A stretch of 64,000 bases of DNA from Gloeotrichia echinulata CP02 (GTDB taxonomy: Bacteria; Cyanobacteriota; Cyanobacteriia; Cyanobacteriales; Nostocaceae). Each line of letters begins with the position of its first letter. Position 1 is the first letter of the stretch. Position numbers and translations under genes: made by a program. The DNA lies in NCBI GenBank assembly GCA_038087035.1, contig CP051187.1:6082001-6146000 (forward strand). Direction: 5' to 3'. The notes beneath the pieces are model-generated. The model was given only the letters and a program-made list of their open reading frames with translations, did not search any database and was not told the DNA's origin. Shown here one piece after another: positions 41,274 through 49,850 of the stretch.

Positions 41274-43467
41274 GCAGCTAGGTAAGTTTTTTCTGAAATT
41301 CTTTTTTGGACGCAAACAACCGCTTGGTAGAGGTAACAGAGAATTCATTACGGCCACCAGCGTTGCAGTTTGCATCTTACTTTTACGCTCTATTGGATTG
41401 TTGCAATCTCTAGAGTTGGCAGCTTTGGATCAATTATTTCGCTTGCGTCCAAATGAACCACCAGAAGAACGTATTACTATTGTAGCGATTGATGAAGCTT
41501 CTTTACGCGAAGTAGGTTCCTGGCCGATACCAGATGGCGTTATTGCCCAGTTGTTGCAAAAATTAACAGCCCAAAACCCCCGCGCTCTTGGTTTAGATAT
41601 CTACCGAGATTTACCAGTAGAGCCTGGTCATGAAGAGCTAGAGAATGCTTTTAGGTCAATGCCAAACTTGATTGGGATTGAACAATTGGCAAATAACAAG
41701 AACGCCAGCGTTTTACCGCCACCAGTCCTGAATCAACTTGACAAAGTGGGTTTTAACAATGTGTTGTATGATCCTGATGGTAAAATCCGTCGCAGCTTGT
41801 TGTATTGGCACATTGATAATCAGGCTCACGAAAGTTTTGCCCTCAAGCTAGCTTTATTGTATTTAAAGTCTTACGGAATTACTCCGAAAACAGCAGCCAG
41901 CAACCCTGAGTATTTGCAGTTGGGAAAGGCCGTGTTTACTCCGTTTCGCGCTGCAGATGGTGCCTATGTGGGAGCTGATGCTGGAGGCTACCAAATTTTG
42001 TCTAACTTTCCCAAACCCATCTGTCGCAGGTCATGTACAGAATCCTCTCATTATCGCCAGGTATCCATGAGGGATGTCCTAGCTAATAGAGTACCAAAAA
42101 GCTGGATCAGCGATCGCATTGTATTGATTGGTTCCACCGCTCCCAGTCTGCAAGATTTTGTCTTTATCCCACACTCAAGCAAGTTAATCGGTACGGCAAA
42201 GCCTGTTGCTGGCATTGAGCTGCAAGCTTATTTTATCAGTGAATTAATTTCATCTGCCGTCCAAGGCCGACCGTTACTCAAAGTCTGGTCTAAGTTACTG
42301 GAATATTTGTGGATTTTTACTTGGTCTTATGTAGGTGCGGTCACAACCTGGCGCATCAGACACCCAAAAAAGAGTATTCTCACGGTTGTGCTTTCTTGCT
42401 TGTTGCTGGCTGGGAGTTCTTACCTAGCGTTTCTCTCCGGTTGGTGGATACCAATTATTCCTTCATTACTTACCTTTGGTACTTCCGCTATTTGGATGAC
42501 CTGTTATATTGCCTACATGCAGGAAGAGTTAAAACGTTCCAAAGAGTTTCTGCATCAAGTGATCAATACGATTGCTGACCCAGTTTTTGTCAAAAATGAA
42601 CAACATCAATGGATTGTTTTAAATGAGGCCTATTGTCAATTTATTGGTTATCCAAATCGCCTGTTAATTGAAAAATCAGACTATGACTTCTTCCCAAAAC
42701 ATGAAGCTGATGTGTTTCGCCAACAAGATTCGCTGGTTTTCAAGACTCAGCAATCGCGAGAACATGAAGAAAAATTCACTGATGCTAATGGTATTACCTA
42801 TCTGATTGCGACTAAGCGATCGCTCCACAAAGACGCTGCTGGTAATTACTTTTTAGTTGGGGTCATTCGCGATATTACTAAGCGCAAGCTGATCGAACAA
42901 CAACTCAAGCGCACTGCTGCCGATTTATTCCGTTCTAACAATGAATTAAAACGCAAAGAAGACCACTTGCGTTATATAGCATATCACGACCCCCTGACCG
43001 GTCTATCCAATCGCAAATTTTTTGCTGAACAAATTTATGAGTCCCTCCATTGGGCGCAAATTAACAATTTGTTGCTAGCTCTGCTGTTTATTGACCTCGA
43101 TGGCTTTAAGCAAGTCAATGATACCCTTGGCCACGAAATGGGCGATCGCTTGCTGGTGACTATCGCTCAACGACTCAGCAATTCTTTACGTGGTAGTGAT
43201 ACGGTTTCTCGCTTGGGTGGCGATGAATTTACCGTTATTTTGCGGTCTATTCCCAACGTGCAAGTAGCTGCTAAAGTTGCCGAAAAAATCTTATGCACGA
43301 TTACCGAACCAATTGTTTTGGATGGATATACTACGTCTGTCTCCGCCAGTATAGGCATCAGTATCTACCCACTCAATAGTCAAGACACTGAAACTTTAAT
43401 TAAACAAGCAGATACCGCCATGTATACTGCCAAGCGCCTCGGTAAAAACCGTTATGAGTTTGCTTGA
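41260..43467 (+). CDS. CHASE2-PAS-GGDEF diguanylate cyclase
   Basis: The 735-residue membrane signalling protein. Residues 30-50 are a first membrane helix, then an extracytoplasmic CHASE2 sensor domain (RLRPNEPPEERITIVAIDEA through SDRIVLIGSTAP), and then three helices near 345-430. A PAS domain follows (FLHQVINTIADPVFVKNEQH, IRDITKRKLIEQQL). The C-terminal GGDEF domain shows YHDPLTGLSNRKFF and the active site SRLGGDEFTV at about 649-658. It would convert two GTP to cyclic di-GMP in response to an external cue. There is no EAL domain. The inhibitory-site RxxD is not clear. Confidence 0.92.
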   Translation: MGMSKQLGKFFLKFFFGRKQPLGRGNREFITATSVAVCILLLRSIGLLQSLELAALDQLFRLRPNEPPEERITIVAIDEASLREVGSWPIPDGVIAQLLQKLTAQNPRALGLDIYRDLPVEPGHEELENAFRSMPNLIGIEQLANNKNASVLPPPVLNQLDKVGFNNVLYDPDGKIRRSLLYWHIDNQAHESFALKLALLYLKSYGITPKTAASNPEYLQLGKAVFTPFRAADGAYVGADAGGYQILSNFPKPICRRSCTESSHYRQVSMRDVLANRVPKSWISDRIVLIGSTAPSLQDFVFIPHSSKLIGTAKPVAGIELQAYFISELISSAVQGRPLLKVWSKLLEYLWIFTWSYVGAVTTWRIRHPKKSILTVVLSCLLLAGSSYLAFLSGWWIPIIPSLLTFGTSAIWMTCYIAYMQEELKRSKEFLHQVINTIADPVFVKNEQHQWIVLNEAYCQFIGYPNRLLIEKSDYDFFPKHEADVFRQQDSLVFKTQQSREHEEKFTDANGITYLIATKRSLHKDAAGNYFLVGVIRDITKRKLIEQQLKRTAADLFRSNNELKRKEDHLRYIAYHDPLTGLSNRKFFAEQIYESLHWAQINNLLLALLFIDLDGFKQVNDTLGHEMGDRLLVTIAQRLSNSLRGSDTVSRLGGDEFTVILRSIPNVQVAAKVAEKILCTITEPIVLDGYTTSVSASIGISIYPLNSQDTETLIKQADTAMYTAKRLGKNRYEFA

Positions 43468-44044
43468 TTAGTCCATTGATTAGCTTTACTTCAGTAATAA
43501 TTCTTAAGTGTTCGCCTGATTAGTCATCTAGCTGACATATTTTAGCTTGGAGTTATTCTTAAGTATATATATTTATCAAAAGTATATTTCGTATACAACT
43601 TATACATTTGGTAATTTTTACTGGATTTGCTAAATTGTAAAATTATACAAAAACTACAATATTGCAACTTTGCTGTGTGAAATTTAGTTATTTTCCCTGT
43701 TATCCTTCCGAAAATAGCGGAGTCGTACATGATTCTTTCTTTAGCTGACACAGTATTTATACGCTCAAACATTAAAATTTAATTAAGGAACTTTGATTAA
43801 GACAATTTACTTATGGGAATTAACAAAAATATATATCTCTAGATAGATGTTTAGAATTTATTAGTGTTTATATACCTAATACATTAAGCAGTTTCAACCA
43901 AAATACCCTCCTGCCTGATTTACAACCGAGTTACAACAATTTTTTGCTCAATTATTGAACTCGTAACACCAAAACTTTCATAAAGATTTAATCTATTTCG
44001 GCAATTATTTAAGTAATTATGCGTATATGGAACAAGGTACTTAC
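43468..44044. other. AT-rich intergenic region upstream of the PatX-like gene
   Basis: About 575 bp of AT-rich DNA without a credible gene. A minus-strand frame at 43542-43772 looks random. The length suggests a regulatory region for the small gene at 44045. I looked for a TCCGGA (DIF-type) promoter box and did not find an exact one. Confidence 0.55.
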
Positions 44045-44311
44045 ATGAAAACCACACATGGTAATTTACCGAGGGTTATGGAAACTCACTTGAGAATCAC
44101 AAGCGTTGTGATCTTGTGTGTCAGTGCGTATTTGCTACTACCCAAAATTACTGATGCGACAGCGGTTATCAACACTTTTACCGCTAATGGGTTCAGCACT
44201 ACTAGCAACCAAAGCTTAACCACCCCCAAGCTGAATCATGAGGGTTTAAAAGTTTATATCCCACCAAACTATGGTGGTCCTGATAGTCAGCATGGTAGTG
44301 GCACGCGCTAA
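44045..44311 (+). CDS. Candidate PatX-like peptide precursor (C-terminal HGSGTR)
   Basis: The roughly 88-residue protein has a short basic N-terminus, one hydrophobic export segment (ITSVVILCVSAYLLLPKITD) with an ATA cleavage-like site, a polar serine- and threonine-rich stretch, and the C-terminus GGPDSQHGSGTR. The end resembles the RGSGR pentapeptide of PatS, HetN and PatX, which inhibits the heterocyst master regulator HetR; here R is replaced by H and a T precedes the last R. PatX is the family described as a signal-peptide-bearing RGSGR-type protein widespread in filamentous cyanobacteria. I chose ATG 44045 because AAGGT lies upstream; ATG 44027 and 44081 are alternatives. Function is inferred. 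Confidence 0.62.
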   Translation: MKTTHGNLPRVMETHLRITSVVILCVSAYLLLPKITDATAVINTFTANGFSTTSNQSLTTPKLNHEGLKVYIPPNYGGPDSQHGSGTR

Positions 44312-44321
44312 TATCGTTAGG

Positions 44322-44505
44322 CAAGAGTCCAGAATCCAGAATCCAGAATCCAGAGTCCAGAGCCCACAGTCAATAGTAGTTACCACTAACAAATGACAAA
44401 TGACAAAGAGTAATTAGTAATGAGTAATGAGTAATGAGTAATGAGTAATGACAAATGACAAATGACAAATGACAAGTGACAAATGACAAATGACAAATGA
44501 CAACC
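44322..44505. repeat. Three adjacent heptanucleotide repeat arrays
   Basis: AATCCAG/AGTCCAG units (about 44326-44365), then GAGTAAT units (about 44408-44450), then ACAAATG units (about 44448-44505). Three unrelated 7-bp units sit side by side between two convergent genes. Confidence 0.88.
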
Positions 44506-44506
44506 G

Positions 44507-46273
44507 TCATTTATTCAAGAGTGAGGATTTCCACCAATGGTATTTTTGTATAAGTGTGTGGGCTTGCCAATCAGGGTCTGGGTGAGGATAATCTAGGCGG
44601 TAGTGTCCACCTCGGCTTTCGGTTCTAAAAGCAGCACTTTTGAGAATTAAGGCGGCTACATCTATTAAATTGCGGGTTTGCGCCCAAAGTCGCAATTGTT
44701 GTTCTACCTCTGGTAGATCTAAACTAGCTGGTTCTGTGGGACTTAAACTCAGCAAAAATTGAGTTAAAGGTAAGGCAGCAAAATCTTGTTGCCAAGATTC
44801 TATTGTCGCGATCGCTGTTTCTAACCCAGTTTGTTCTCGACATATTCCCGCAGTTTGCCACACTAGACGGGGTAATTTCAACCGTATTTCTTCTAGTTGT
44901 GCTTGTTGCTTGTGCCATTCACTGACATCGGCGATATATTTCCGCAATGGTAGCGCTGGTGTCTCTGACTCTAAAGCTACAGGGGCCAACTTAATATTAG
45001 CCATCTGTGCCCCAAATACAATACATTCGAGTAGGGAATTACTCGCTAAACGATTTGCTCCATGTACGCCCGTACTAGCGCTTTCTCCCACCGCGTACAA
45101 ATCGGGAATATTCGTGCGATTTTGAAGATCTGTAACAATTCCTCCCATCCAGTAATGGGCTGCAGGTGCAACGGGAATGGGTTCTGTGAAAACATCAATG
45201 CCCCAACGCTGACAAACTTTGATAATATTGGGAAACCGATGACGAATTTTGTCGGCGGGTATGGGGCGCATATCCAACCACACATTGGCTGTGGTAATAT
45301 CTGTGGTGGTGCGTTGCAAATGGCTAAAAATTGCTCTACTGACTATATCTCTAGGTGCGAGTTCACCGGCTGGGTGGTAGTCAAAGGCAAAACGGCGTCC
45401 TTGGTCATCAATTAGGTGTGCCCCTTCGCCGCGTACAGCTTCACTAATCAAAAAGCGATCAGCGCCTGGTTTGGTGAGGGCTGTGGGGTGAAACTGGATA
45501 AATTCTAAGTCGCGGAGGATAGCCCCCGAACGCCAAGCGATCGCCACTCCATCGCCTGTACTCACAGCAGGATTAGTCGTTTGGGCAAATACCTGACCAC
45601 CACCACCGGTTGCTAGTACCACAGCACCAGCCCTAATCCATGTAATTTCCCCTTGATAAAATAGACTAATTCCTTGACAGCGCCCACTTTGGGGTTCCAT
45701 CCACAAACTCAAGGCCAAAGCCTGTTGAATGACTTGAATATTCTGGCGTCGTAGGACTTGCGCTGTCAGAGTGGTGATGACTTCCCTACCTGTGGTGTCT
45801 GCTGCGTGGAGAACTCGGTGGTGAGAATGGGCTGCTTCTAAAGTTAAAGCTAAAGCTTGACCATGACGGTCAAAAGCTACCCCCAAGTTTACCAGAGATT
45901 GTATACATTTAGGGGCTTCTTGGGCAAGAAATTCTACCGCTGTGACATCACACAAACCAGCGCCTGCCTTGATTGTATCTTGAATATGCATTGCAGGTGA
46001 ATCTTCTGGGGCAATTGCCGCCGCAATACCACCTTGCGCCCAATCGCTAGCCGACAAAGAAACAGATTCTTTAGTAATTAAACCGACTTGTAAGTTTTGT
46101 GGTAGACAAAGCACCGTGTACAGTCCAGCAGCACCAGCACCAACTACTAATACATCAAACTGGTTAGGAATATTTATCTGAGGCAAAGTCTGGGGGAGGG
46201 GGGGGGAGGGGGAGAGGGGGAGAGGGAGATAGGGGGAGATATTTCCCATTTTATCCTTGTCACCCATCCCCAT
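44507..46273 (-). CDS. nadB: L-aspartate oxidase NadB
   Basis: The 588-residue flavoprotein oxidises L-aspartate to iminoaspartate in NAD synthesis. FAD-binding VVGAGAAGLYT begins near residue 44. SDWAQGGIAAAI, the EFIQFHPTAL segment, and the C-terminal TGVHGANRLASNSLLECIVFG motif are diagnostic of NadB against succinate dehydrogenase. The first 35 residues (PLPLSPSPPLPQTLPQ) are low complexity and encoded by a G/A-rich tandem repeat, so the natural protein may start later or carry an acquired extension. ATG 46273 is the first candidate, and an ATG at 46249 with AAGGA upstream is an alternative. psbU lies 70 bp upstream on the same strand. Confidence 0.92.
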   Translation of the reverse strand: MGMGDKDKMGNISPYLPLPLSPSPPLPQTLPQINIPNQFDVLVVGAGAAGLYTVLCLPQNLQVGLITKESVSLSASDWAQGGIAAAIAPEDSPAMHIQDTIKAGAGLCDVTAVEFLAQEAPKCIQSLVNLGVAFDRHGQALALTLEAAHSHHRVLHAADTTGREVITTLTAQVLRRQNIQVIQQALALSLWMEPQSGRCQGISLFYQGEITWIRAGAVVLATGGGGQVFAQTTNPAVSTGDGVAIAWRSGAILRDLEFIQFHPTALTKPGADRFLISEAVRGEGAHLIDDQGRRFAFDYHPAGELAPRDIVSRAIFSHLQRTTTDITTANVWLDMRPIPADKIRHRFPNIIKVCQRWGIDVFTEPIPVAPAAHYWMGGIVTDLQNRTNIPDLYAVGESASTGVHGANRLASNSLLECIVFGAQMANIKLAPVALESETPALPLRKYIADVSEWHKQQAQLEEIRLKLPRLVWQTAGICREQTGLETAIATIESWQQDFAALPLTQFLLSLSPTEPASLDLPEVEQQLRLWAQTRNLIDVAALILKSAAFRTESRGGHYRLDYPHPDPDWQAHTLIQKYHWWKSSLLNK

Positions 46274-46343
46274 TTATGATATATTAATTCGCTCCTTAGA
46301 TAAAGGAGTGCGTTTTGATTGAGCAGATTAACTGGCGATGCAG

Positions 46344-46793
46344 TTATCTATAGATACCGTTGTTAAAGCGATCGTCTCCCTCGTTGAACTCAGGTGCTTT
46401 TTCCGTCACCGTGAAGTTATCTAGGTTAGCTTGGAGGAGTTCTGTTTGGCGAGTCTTCAATCCCTTAATATTCAATACATCCTCCACCTTTTTGTAAGGA
46501 GCATTTTTGATGATTTTCTTAGCCAGGGTGGGATAAAGCCCTGGATACTGTTGAAAAGCGCGGACGTTGGTGTTATTCAAATCAATTTTTTTACCGAATT
46601 CCGTTCCTAGCTTGGCGTCAGCCTTATTTTGACCAACCGCCAACACGGGGACTTGAGGAAACGCCAAAGTGTTGAAACTGACAGCTTGGGCTGGCCCAGT
46701 TGTGCCTAACCATCCCCAGCAGCCCAGCAACAAACTAAATACTGTTAATAAACGTACCAATCCTTTCACGATTTTTGTACCTCTTTCAATCAA
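46344..46793 (-). CDS. psbU: Photosystem II 12 kDa extrinsic protein PsbU
   Basis: The 149-residue precursor of the lumenal subunit that stabilises the oxygen-evolving complex. The signal peptide covers about 37 residues and ends GPAQA, as for lumen targeting. The mature protein has KLGTEFGKKIDLNNTNVRAF, YPGLYPTLAKKIIKNAPY and the helix-hairpin-helix-like VEDVLNIKGL and TELLQANLDNFTV segments typical of PsbU. ATG 46793 is preceded by GAAAGAGGT. It is monocistronic or leads into nadB. Confidence 0.95.
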   Translation of the reverse strand: MIERGTKIVKGLVRLLTVFSLLLGCWGWLGTTGPAQAVSFNTLAFPQVPVLAVGQNKADAKLGTEFGKKIDLNNTNVRAFQQYPGLYPTLAKKIIKNAPYKKVEDVLNIKGLKTRQTELLQANLDNFTVTEKAPEFNEGDDRFNNGIYR

Positions 46794-47173
46794 AATGAAA
46801 TAAAAGTTTTAAGCTGACAGATGTCACGAGTCATTGGTCATTCGCGAAAATACCAAGGACTTTGGACACAAGCTGCTCGCTTAATCAACACACAGCAGTC
46901 ATCACAAACTAATATACAGCGTTGTGAAGTACCAAATGCCAAGTCTTTCGTAGAGAATGAAGAAAGCCGTTTCACTTTACAGCAGTTCTCCTGTTCCTGG
47001 TAAATTGTCTCGGTGTCCAGCAACAAGAGAAAAATTTTCTTTGTTAAGTTCAAAATTCGGGAAGAAGATTCTAGCTGAAACTACGGCACCGCGATAAATC
47101 GATAAACATGGTACCGTACTTGCGGTTAACGCACTCTACCAGAACTATTGACCGATTAACATGGCGACGTTTT
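46794..47173. other. Intergenic region upstream of psbU
   Basis: No gene is supported. A 60-codon frame at 46821-47003 lacks a ribosome binding site and protein-like composition. It should contain the psbU promoter. Confidence 0.55.
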
Positions 47174-47443
47174 TCATCCTTCACCCCGTCCTTTCCCGTT
47201 GCGCTGTTGTCCTAGCAGGTATTCCCAGATGCGACGAATTTCCGCCTGGAATACTTCGCGGTCGGCTTCAGCGATTTGGATGGAGTGCATAAGGATGTCA
47301 GTGACGCTGGCGACATCTTCAGTCAGTCCATCAACTTTCACTGTCAGTTGAGCAATTGCGGTAGTATTGGTAGCTTGTTGCCGTGCTACTTGCTCAAGGA
47401 TAGCTTCAATGCGGTCTAGGCGGTCGGGGCTGGCTTGGCTCAT
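47174..47443 (-). CDS. Conserved hypothetical coiled-coil protein
   Basis: The 89-residue protein (MSQASPDRLDRIEAILEQVA onward) is helical throughout, with heptad-like spacing (IAQLTVKVDGLTEDVASVTD, REVFQAEIRRIWEYLLGQQ). Similar short proteins with the DRLDRIEAIL start are common in cyanobacteria and have no known function. A strong GGAGGTAGG directly precedes ATG 47443, which supports a real gene. Confidence 0.75.
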   Translation of the reverse strand: MSQASPDRLDRIEAILEQVARQQATNTTAIAQLTVKVDGLTEDVASVTDILMHSIQIAEADREVFQAEIRRIWEYLLGQQRNGKGRGEG

Positions 47444-47613
47444 CCTACCTCCAAGTCTTTCTTTGGTCTAGTTTCCAAAACATTTATTAAAACAGCAGCA
47501 GCAATATTGCTTAAAATTATATAACATTGTACCACTAAACGTATTAAGTTGTCGCTAGAGGTTGAAACCACCTCAAAAGTACAGTTTTTTACGCCCAGCT
47601 AGTTAGTTTTCCA

Positions 47614-47656
47614 TAAAAAATCCCCTGTCGTCGCCTTGCGAACAACTCAGGGGATA
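47614..47656 (-). terminator. Minus-strand Rho-independent terminator, now distant from its gene
   Basis: On the minus strand ATCCCCTG pairs with CAGGGGAT around an inner TCGC/GCGA loop and ends in TTTTTT. The nearest upstream minus-strand gene outside the insertion elements is the PEP-CTERM gene 4 kb away; see findings. Confidence 0.7.
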
Positions 47657-47748
47657 GGACGTGTAACTAATTGTAAATTATTTGCTTAAAACGAGTAAAC
47701 CTTATTAACTCGCGCTATGCTAAAAGTAGTTGAGTTAATGAGGTTTTG

Positions 47749-48390
47749 ATGCAACATGTCACCCCCAAGGAAGCAGCTAAAATCCTTGGTGTCCACGTCT
47801 CCAGTCTTAGAAGGTGGGAGAACGAAGGAAAGCTTAGAGCAATCCGTACACCAGGCGGTCAAAGGAGATTCGTCCTCGAAGAAGTTGAAAAAGTCGCGGG
47901 AGTGTCCAGGACAGTTAGAACTGTTTGCTACGGGCGAGTCTCGACTAATGGACAGCAAGACGATTTGCAACGACAACTTGAACACTTACGCACGCGACAC
48001 CCAGAGGCAGAAATCATTTCAGAAGTTGGAAGCGGACTCAATTTTAAACGGAAAAAATTCCTCGCAATTTTGGAACGAATCATCGACGGCGATATCCAAC
48101 GTCTTGTCATTGCCCACCCTGACCGACTTGTCCGGTTCGGATTTGAATTGGTTAAGTGGTTATGCACAAAATTTGAGTGCGAACTCTTGGTTCTCAATGA
48201 CCGCAAACTCTCTCCAGAGCAAGAACTCGTACAAGATATGTTGTCCATCATTCACTGTTTCTCTAGCAGGTTATACGGACTTAGAAAATACAAATCAACA
48301 ATCTTTGAAGAGTTACAAAAAGAAAGCGAGGCACAAAGCATCGACAAAGCAGTCACCGAACAGTGTATTGAAAATCAGGCTATTTCCTAG
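47749..48390 (+). CDS. tnpA: IS607 family serine recombinase TnpA
   Basis: The 213-residue transposase has a MerR-like winged helix (VTPKEAAKILGVHVSSLRRW, EGKLRAIRTPGGQRRF) followed by a serine-resolvase catalytic domain. CYGRVSTNGQQDDLQRQLEHL contains the active-site serine near residue 68, and IAHPDRLVRFGFELV with the arginine pair lies near 120-130. This N-terminal helix-turn-helix arrangement defines IS607 recombinases. GAGG precedes ATG 47749 at good spacing. The tnpB frame runs through most of it in a different phase. Confidence 0.92.
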   Translation: MQHVTPKEAAKILGVHVSSLRRWENEGKLRAIRTPGGQRRFVLEEVEKVAGVSRTVRTVCYGRVSTNGQQDDLQRQLEHLRTRHPEAEIISEVGSGLNFKRKKFLAILERIIDGDIQRLVIAHPDRLVRFGFELVKWLCTKFECELLVLNDRKLSPEQELVQDMLSIIHCFSSRLYGLRKYKSTIFEELQKESEAQSIDKAVTEQCIENQAIS

Positions 48391-49594
48391 CAAAGAACTA
48401 CATCAAGTTTGGAAGCGTTGGCTTGCTGCTTATCGCTATTACTTCAATCAATGTATTAGTTTTCTTCACAAGAATTATGATGCCCAGACTCGAATAATTA
48501 TTGTCAAGAAAACCAACAAAGAAAAAGAAGTTAAAATATCTGCCCAAGAGTTGGATAAAATAGCTCAAAAAATGGATGTGCCAGCATGGGTCAAGACATT
48601 ACCAGGACATCAGCGTCAAGAGGCGTGTTTTGAAGCATTTGACGCATTTAAACAAGCTCGTAGTCAGGGTGGCAATGCTAAGTTCAAAAGCTGTAAAGCA
48701 ACAAGCCAAGCTATCCAATTTAAAGTTGGTAATTTCAAGAATGGCACTTGGTATTGCAATACAACCAAAGGTTTGAAATTTACTACGATTGGTCAAACTA
48801 CTCCTTTCCAATGTGAATATGGTACAGAGCTTGTATACCGTCGTGGTAAATGGTTTGGTTGCTTTCCCCAGTACAAAGATGTTACCCCATCTGGTAGTGA
48901 TAGGGTGATAGCACTTGACCCTGGTAATCGTACTTTCTTAACTGGTTTTGATGGAGAGAATGTCTTAGAGATTGGTAAGGGAGATATCGGACGCATACAA
49001 AGATTGTGTCAGCACCTTGATAATCTAATTAGTCGTTCCACCAAAACAACATGCCGTAAACGTAGAAAGATGCGTATTGCCGCTAACCGTGTGAGAGAAA
49101 GAATCCAAAATTTAATTAAGGATTTACACAACAAAGCTGTTAATTTACTTGTTAATGCCTACAAGGTAATTTACTTACCAACATTTGATTCTAGTCAGAT
49201 GGTAATTAAAAAACGTAATGGGAAGAGACGTAAAATTAACAGTAAGTCTGTACGCCAAATGCTTACCCTTTCTCATTACAAATTTGAGCAACATCTTAAA
49301 CAAGCTGCATCAAAGAAAGGCGTAATAATCGTTTTATGTAACGAGTCCTACACTTCTAAAACATGCGGTAATTGCGGTCATATTCACCATAAATTAGGTG
49401 GAAACAAAGTATTTAAATGCCCTCACTGCGGAATACAAATTAGCCGCGATGTGAACGGCGCACGTAATATTTTATTGCGTGCTTTGCAAGCAACTGCCTT
49501 CACCGTGACGTATGATTCTATCGTGCTTTCCGATTCGTGTCTGCGACACGCTACGCGAACGGAATTGACGGATGCCATAGTTAATCACGTTTAG
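48197..49594 (+). CDS. tnpB: IS607-type TnpB, RNA-guided endonuclease
   Basis: RuvC-type nuclease of the TnpB family. From ATG 48197 it is 465 residues, with RuvC-I ALDPGNRTF (Asp about 241), zinc ribbon CGNCGHIHHKLGG and CPHCG, and the final SRDVNGARN (Asp about 418). The canonical RuvC-II glutamate is absent (IYLPTFDSSQMV). Instead a glutamate sits in LCNESYTSKTC (about 383), the alternative position described for IS607 TnpB and Fanzor. The same frame is open upstream to 47756, inside tnpA, so the true start is uncertain; ATG 47948 is another option. A guide RNA is expected from the 3-prime end. Confidence 0.85.
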   Translation: MTANSLQSKNSYKICCPSFTVSLAGYTDLENTNQQSLKSYKKKARHKASTKQSPNSVLKIRLFPSKELHQVWKRWLAAYRYYFNQCISFLHKNYDAQTRIIIVKKTNKEKEVKISAQELDKIAQKMDVPAWVKTLPGHQRQEACFEAFDAFKQARSQGGNAKFKSCKATSQAIQFKVGNFKNGTWYCNTTKGLKFTTIGQTTPFQCEYGTELVYRRGKWFGCFPQYKDVTPSGSDRVIALDPGNRTFLTGFDGENVLEIGKGDIGRIQRLCQHLDNLISRSTKTTCRKRRKMRIAANRVRERIQNLIKDLHNKAVNLLVNAYKVIYLPTFDSSQMVIKKRNGKRRKINSKSVRQMLTLSHYKFEQHLKQAASKKGVIIVLCNESYTSKTCGNCGHIHHKLGGNKVFKCPHCGIQISRDVNGARNILLRALQATAFTVTYDSIVLSDSCLRHATRTELTDAIVNHV

Positions 49595-49716
49595 GCGTTT
49601 TGATTAGCTTAAAAGTTGCACATAATATCAGTGGTAAAATAAACCCGGTGAGTAAAATTAACCGATCACTTAATGAATAGATAGTGGATTGCCGTCCCCT
49701 AACTTTCTTGATCCTC

Positions 49717-49800
49717 GTTAACGAAGCGCGAAAGTCCCCACCTTCAGCGTACTCGCAAGGTGGGGATGAATAGCGGGCTGCGACGATTGCATCTATGACC
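49717..49800 (+). ncRNA. Conserved hairpin element, possible omega-RNA or transposon end
   Basis: GTTAACGAAGCGCGAAAGTC leads into a perfect 10-bp stem TCCCCACCTT/AAGGTGGGGA (49735-49766) with a 12-base loop, followed by GATTGCATCT. The same order of conserved bases occurs on the minus strand at 34103-34020. It lies between the IS607 tnpB stop and the 3-prime end of the IS200-type tnpA, so it may belong to either element. Confidence 0.5.
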
Positions 49801-49850
49801 AAAATCGACCGCAAGGTTGATAAGGGAATGGATGTATGAGGAGTAGCCAT

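Larger units (their letters stand above)
47690..49640 (+). mobile_element. IS607-type insertion sequence
   Basis: It contains a MerR-like serine recombinase gene (tnpA) overlapped by a tnpB gene. IS607 elements insert at GG without long terminal repeats, so the borders are approximate. An inverted pair TTAACTC/GAGTTAA (47704-47738) just upstream of tnpA may be a recombinase site. Confidence 0.8.

Noticed and set aside
46821..47003. 60-codon frame upstream of psbU
   Set aside because: No ribosome binding site, no recognisable pattern.
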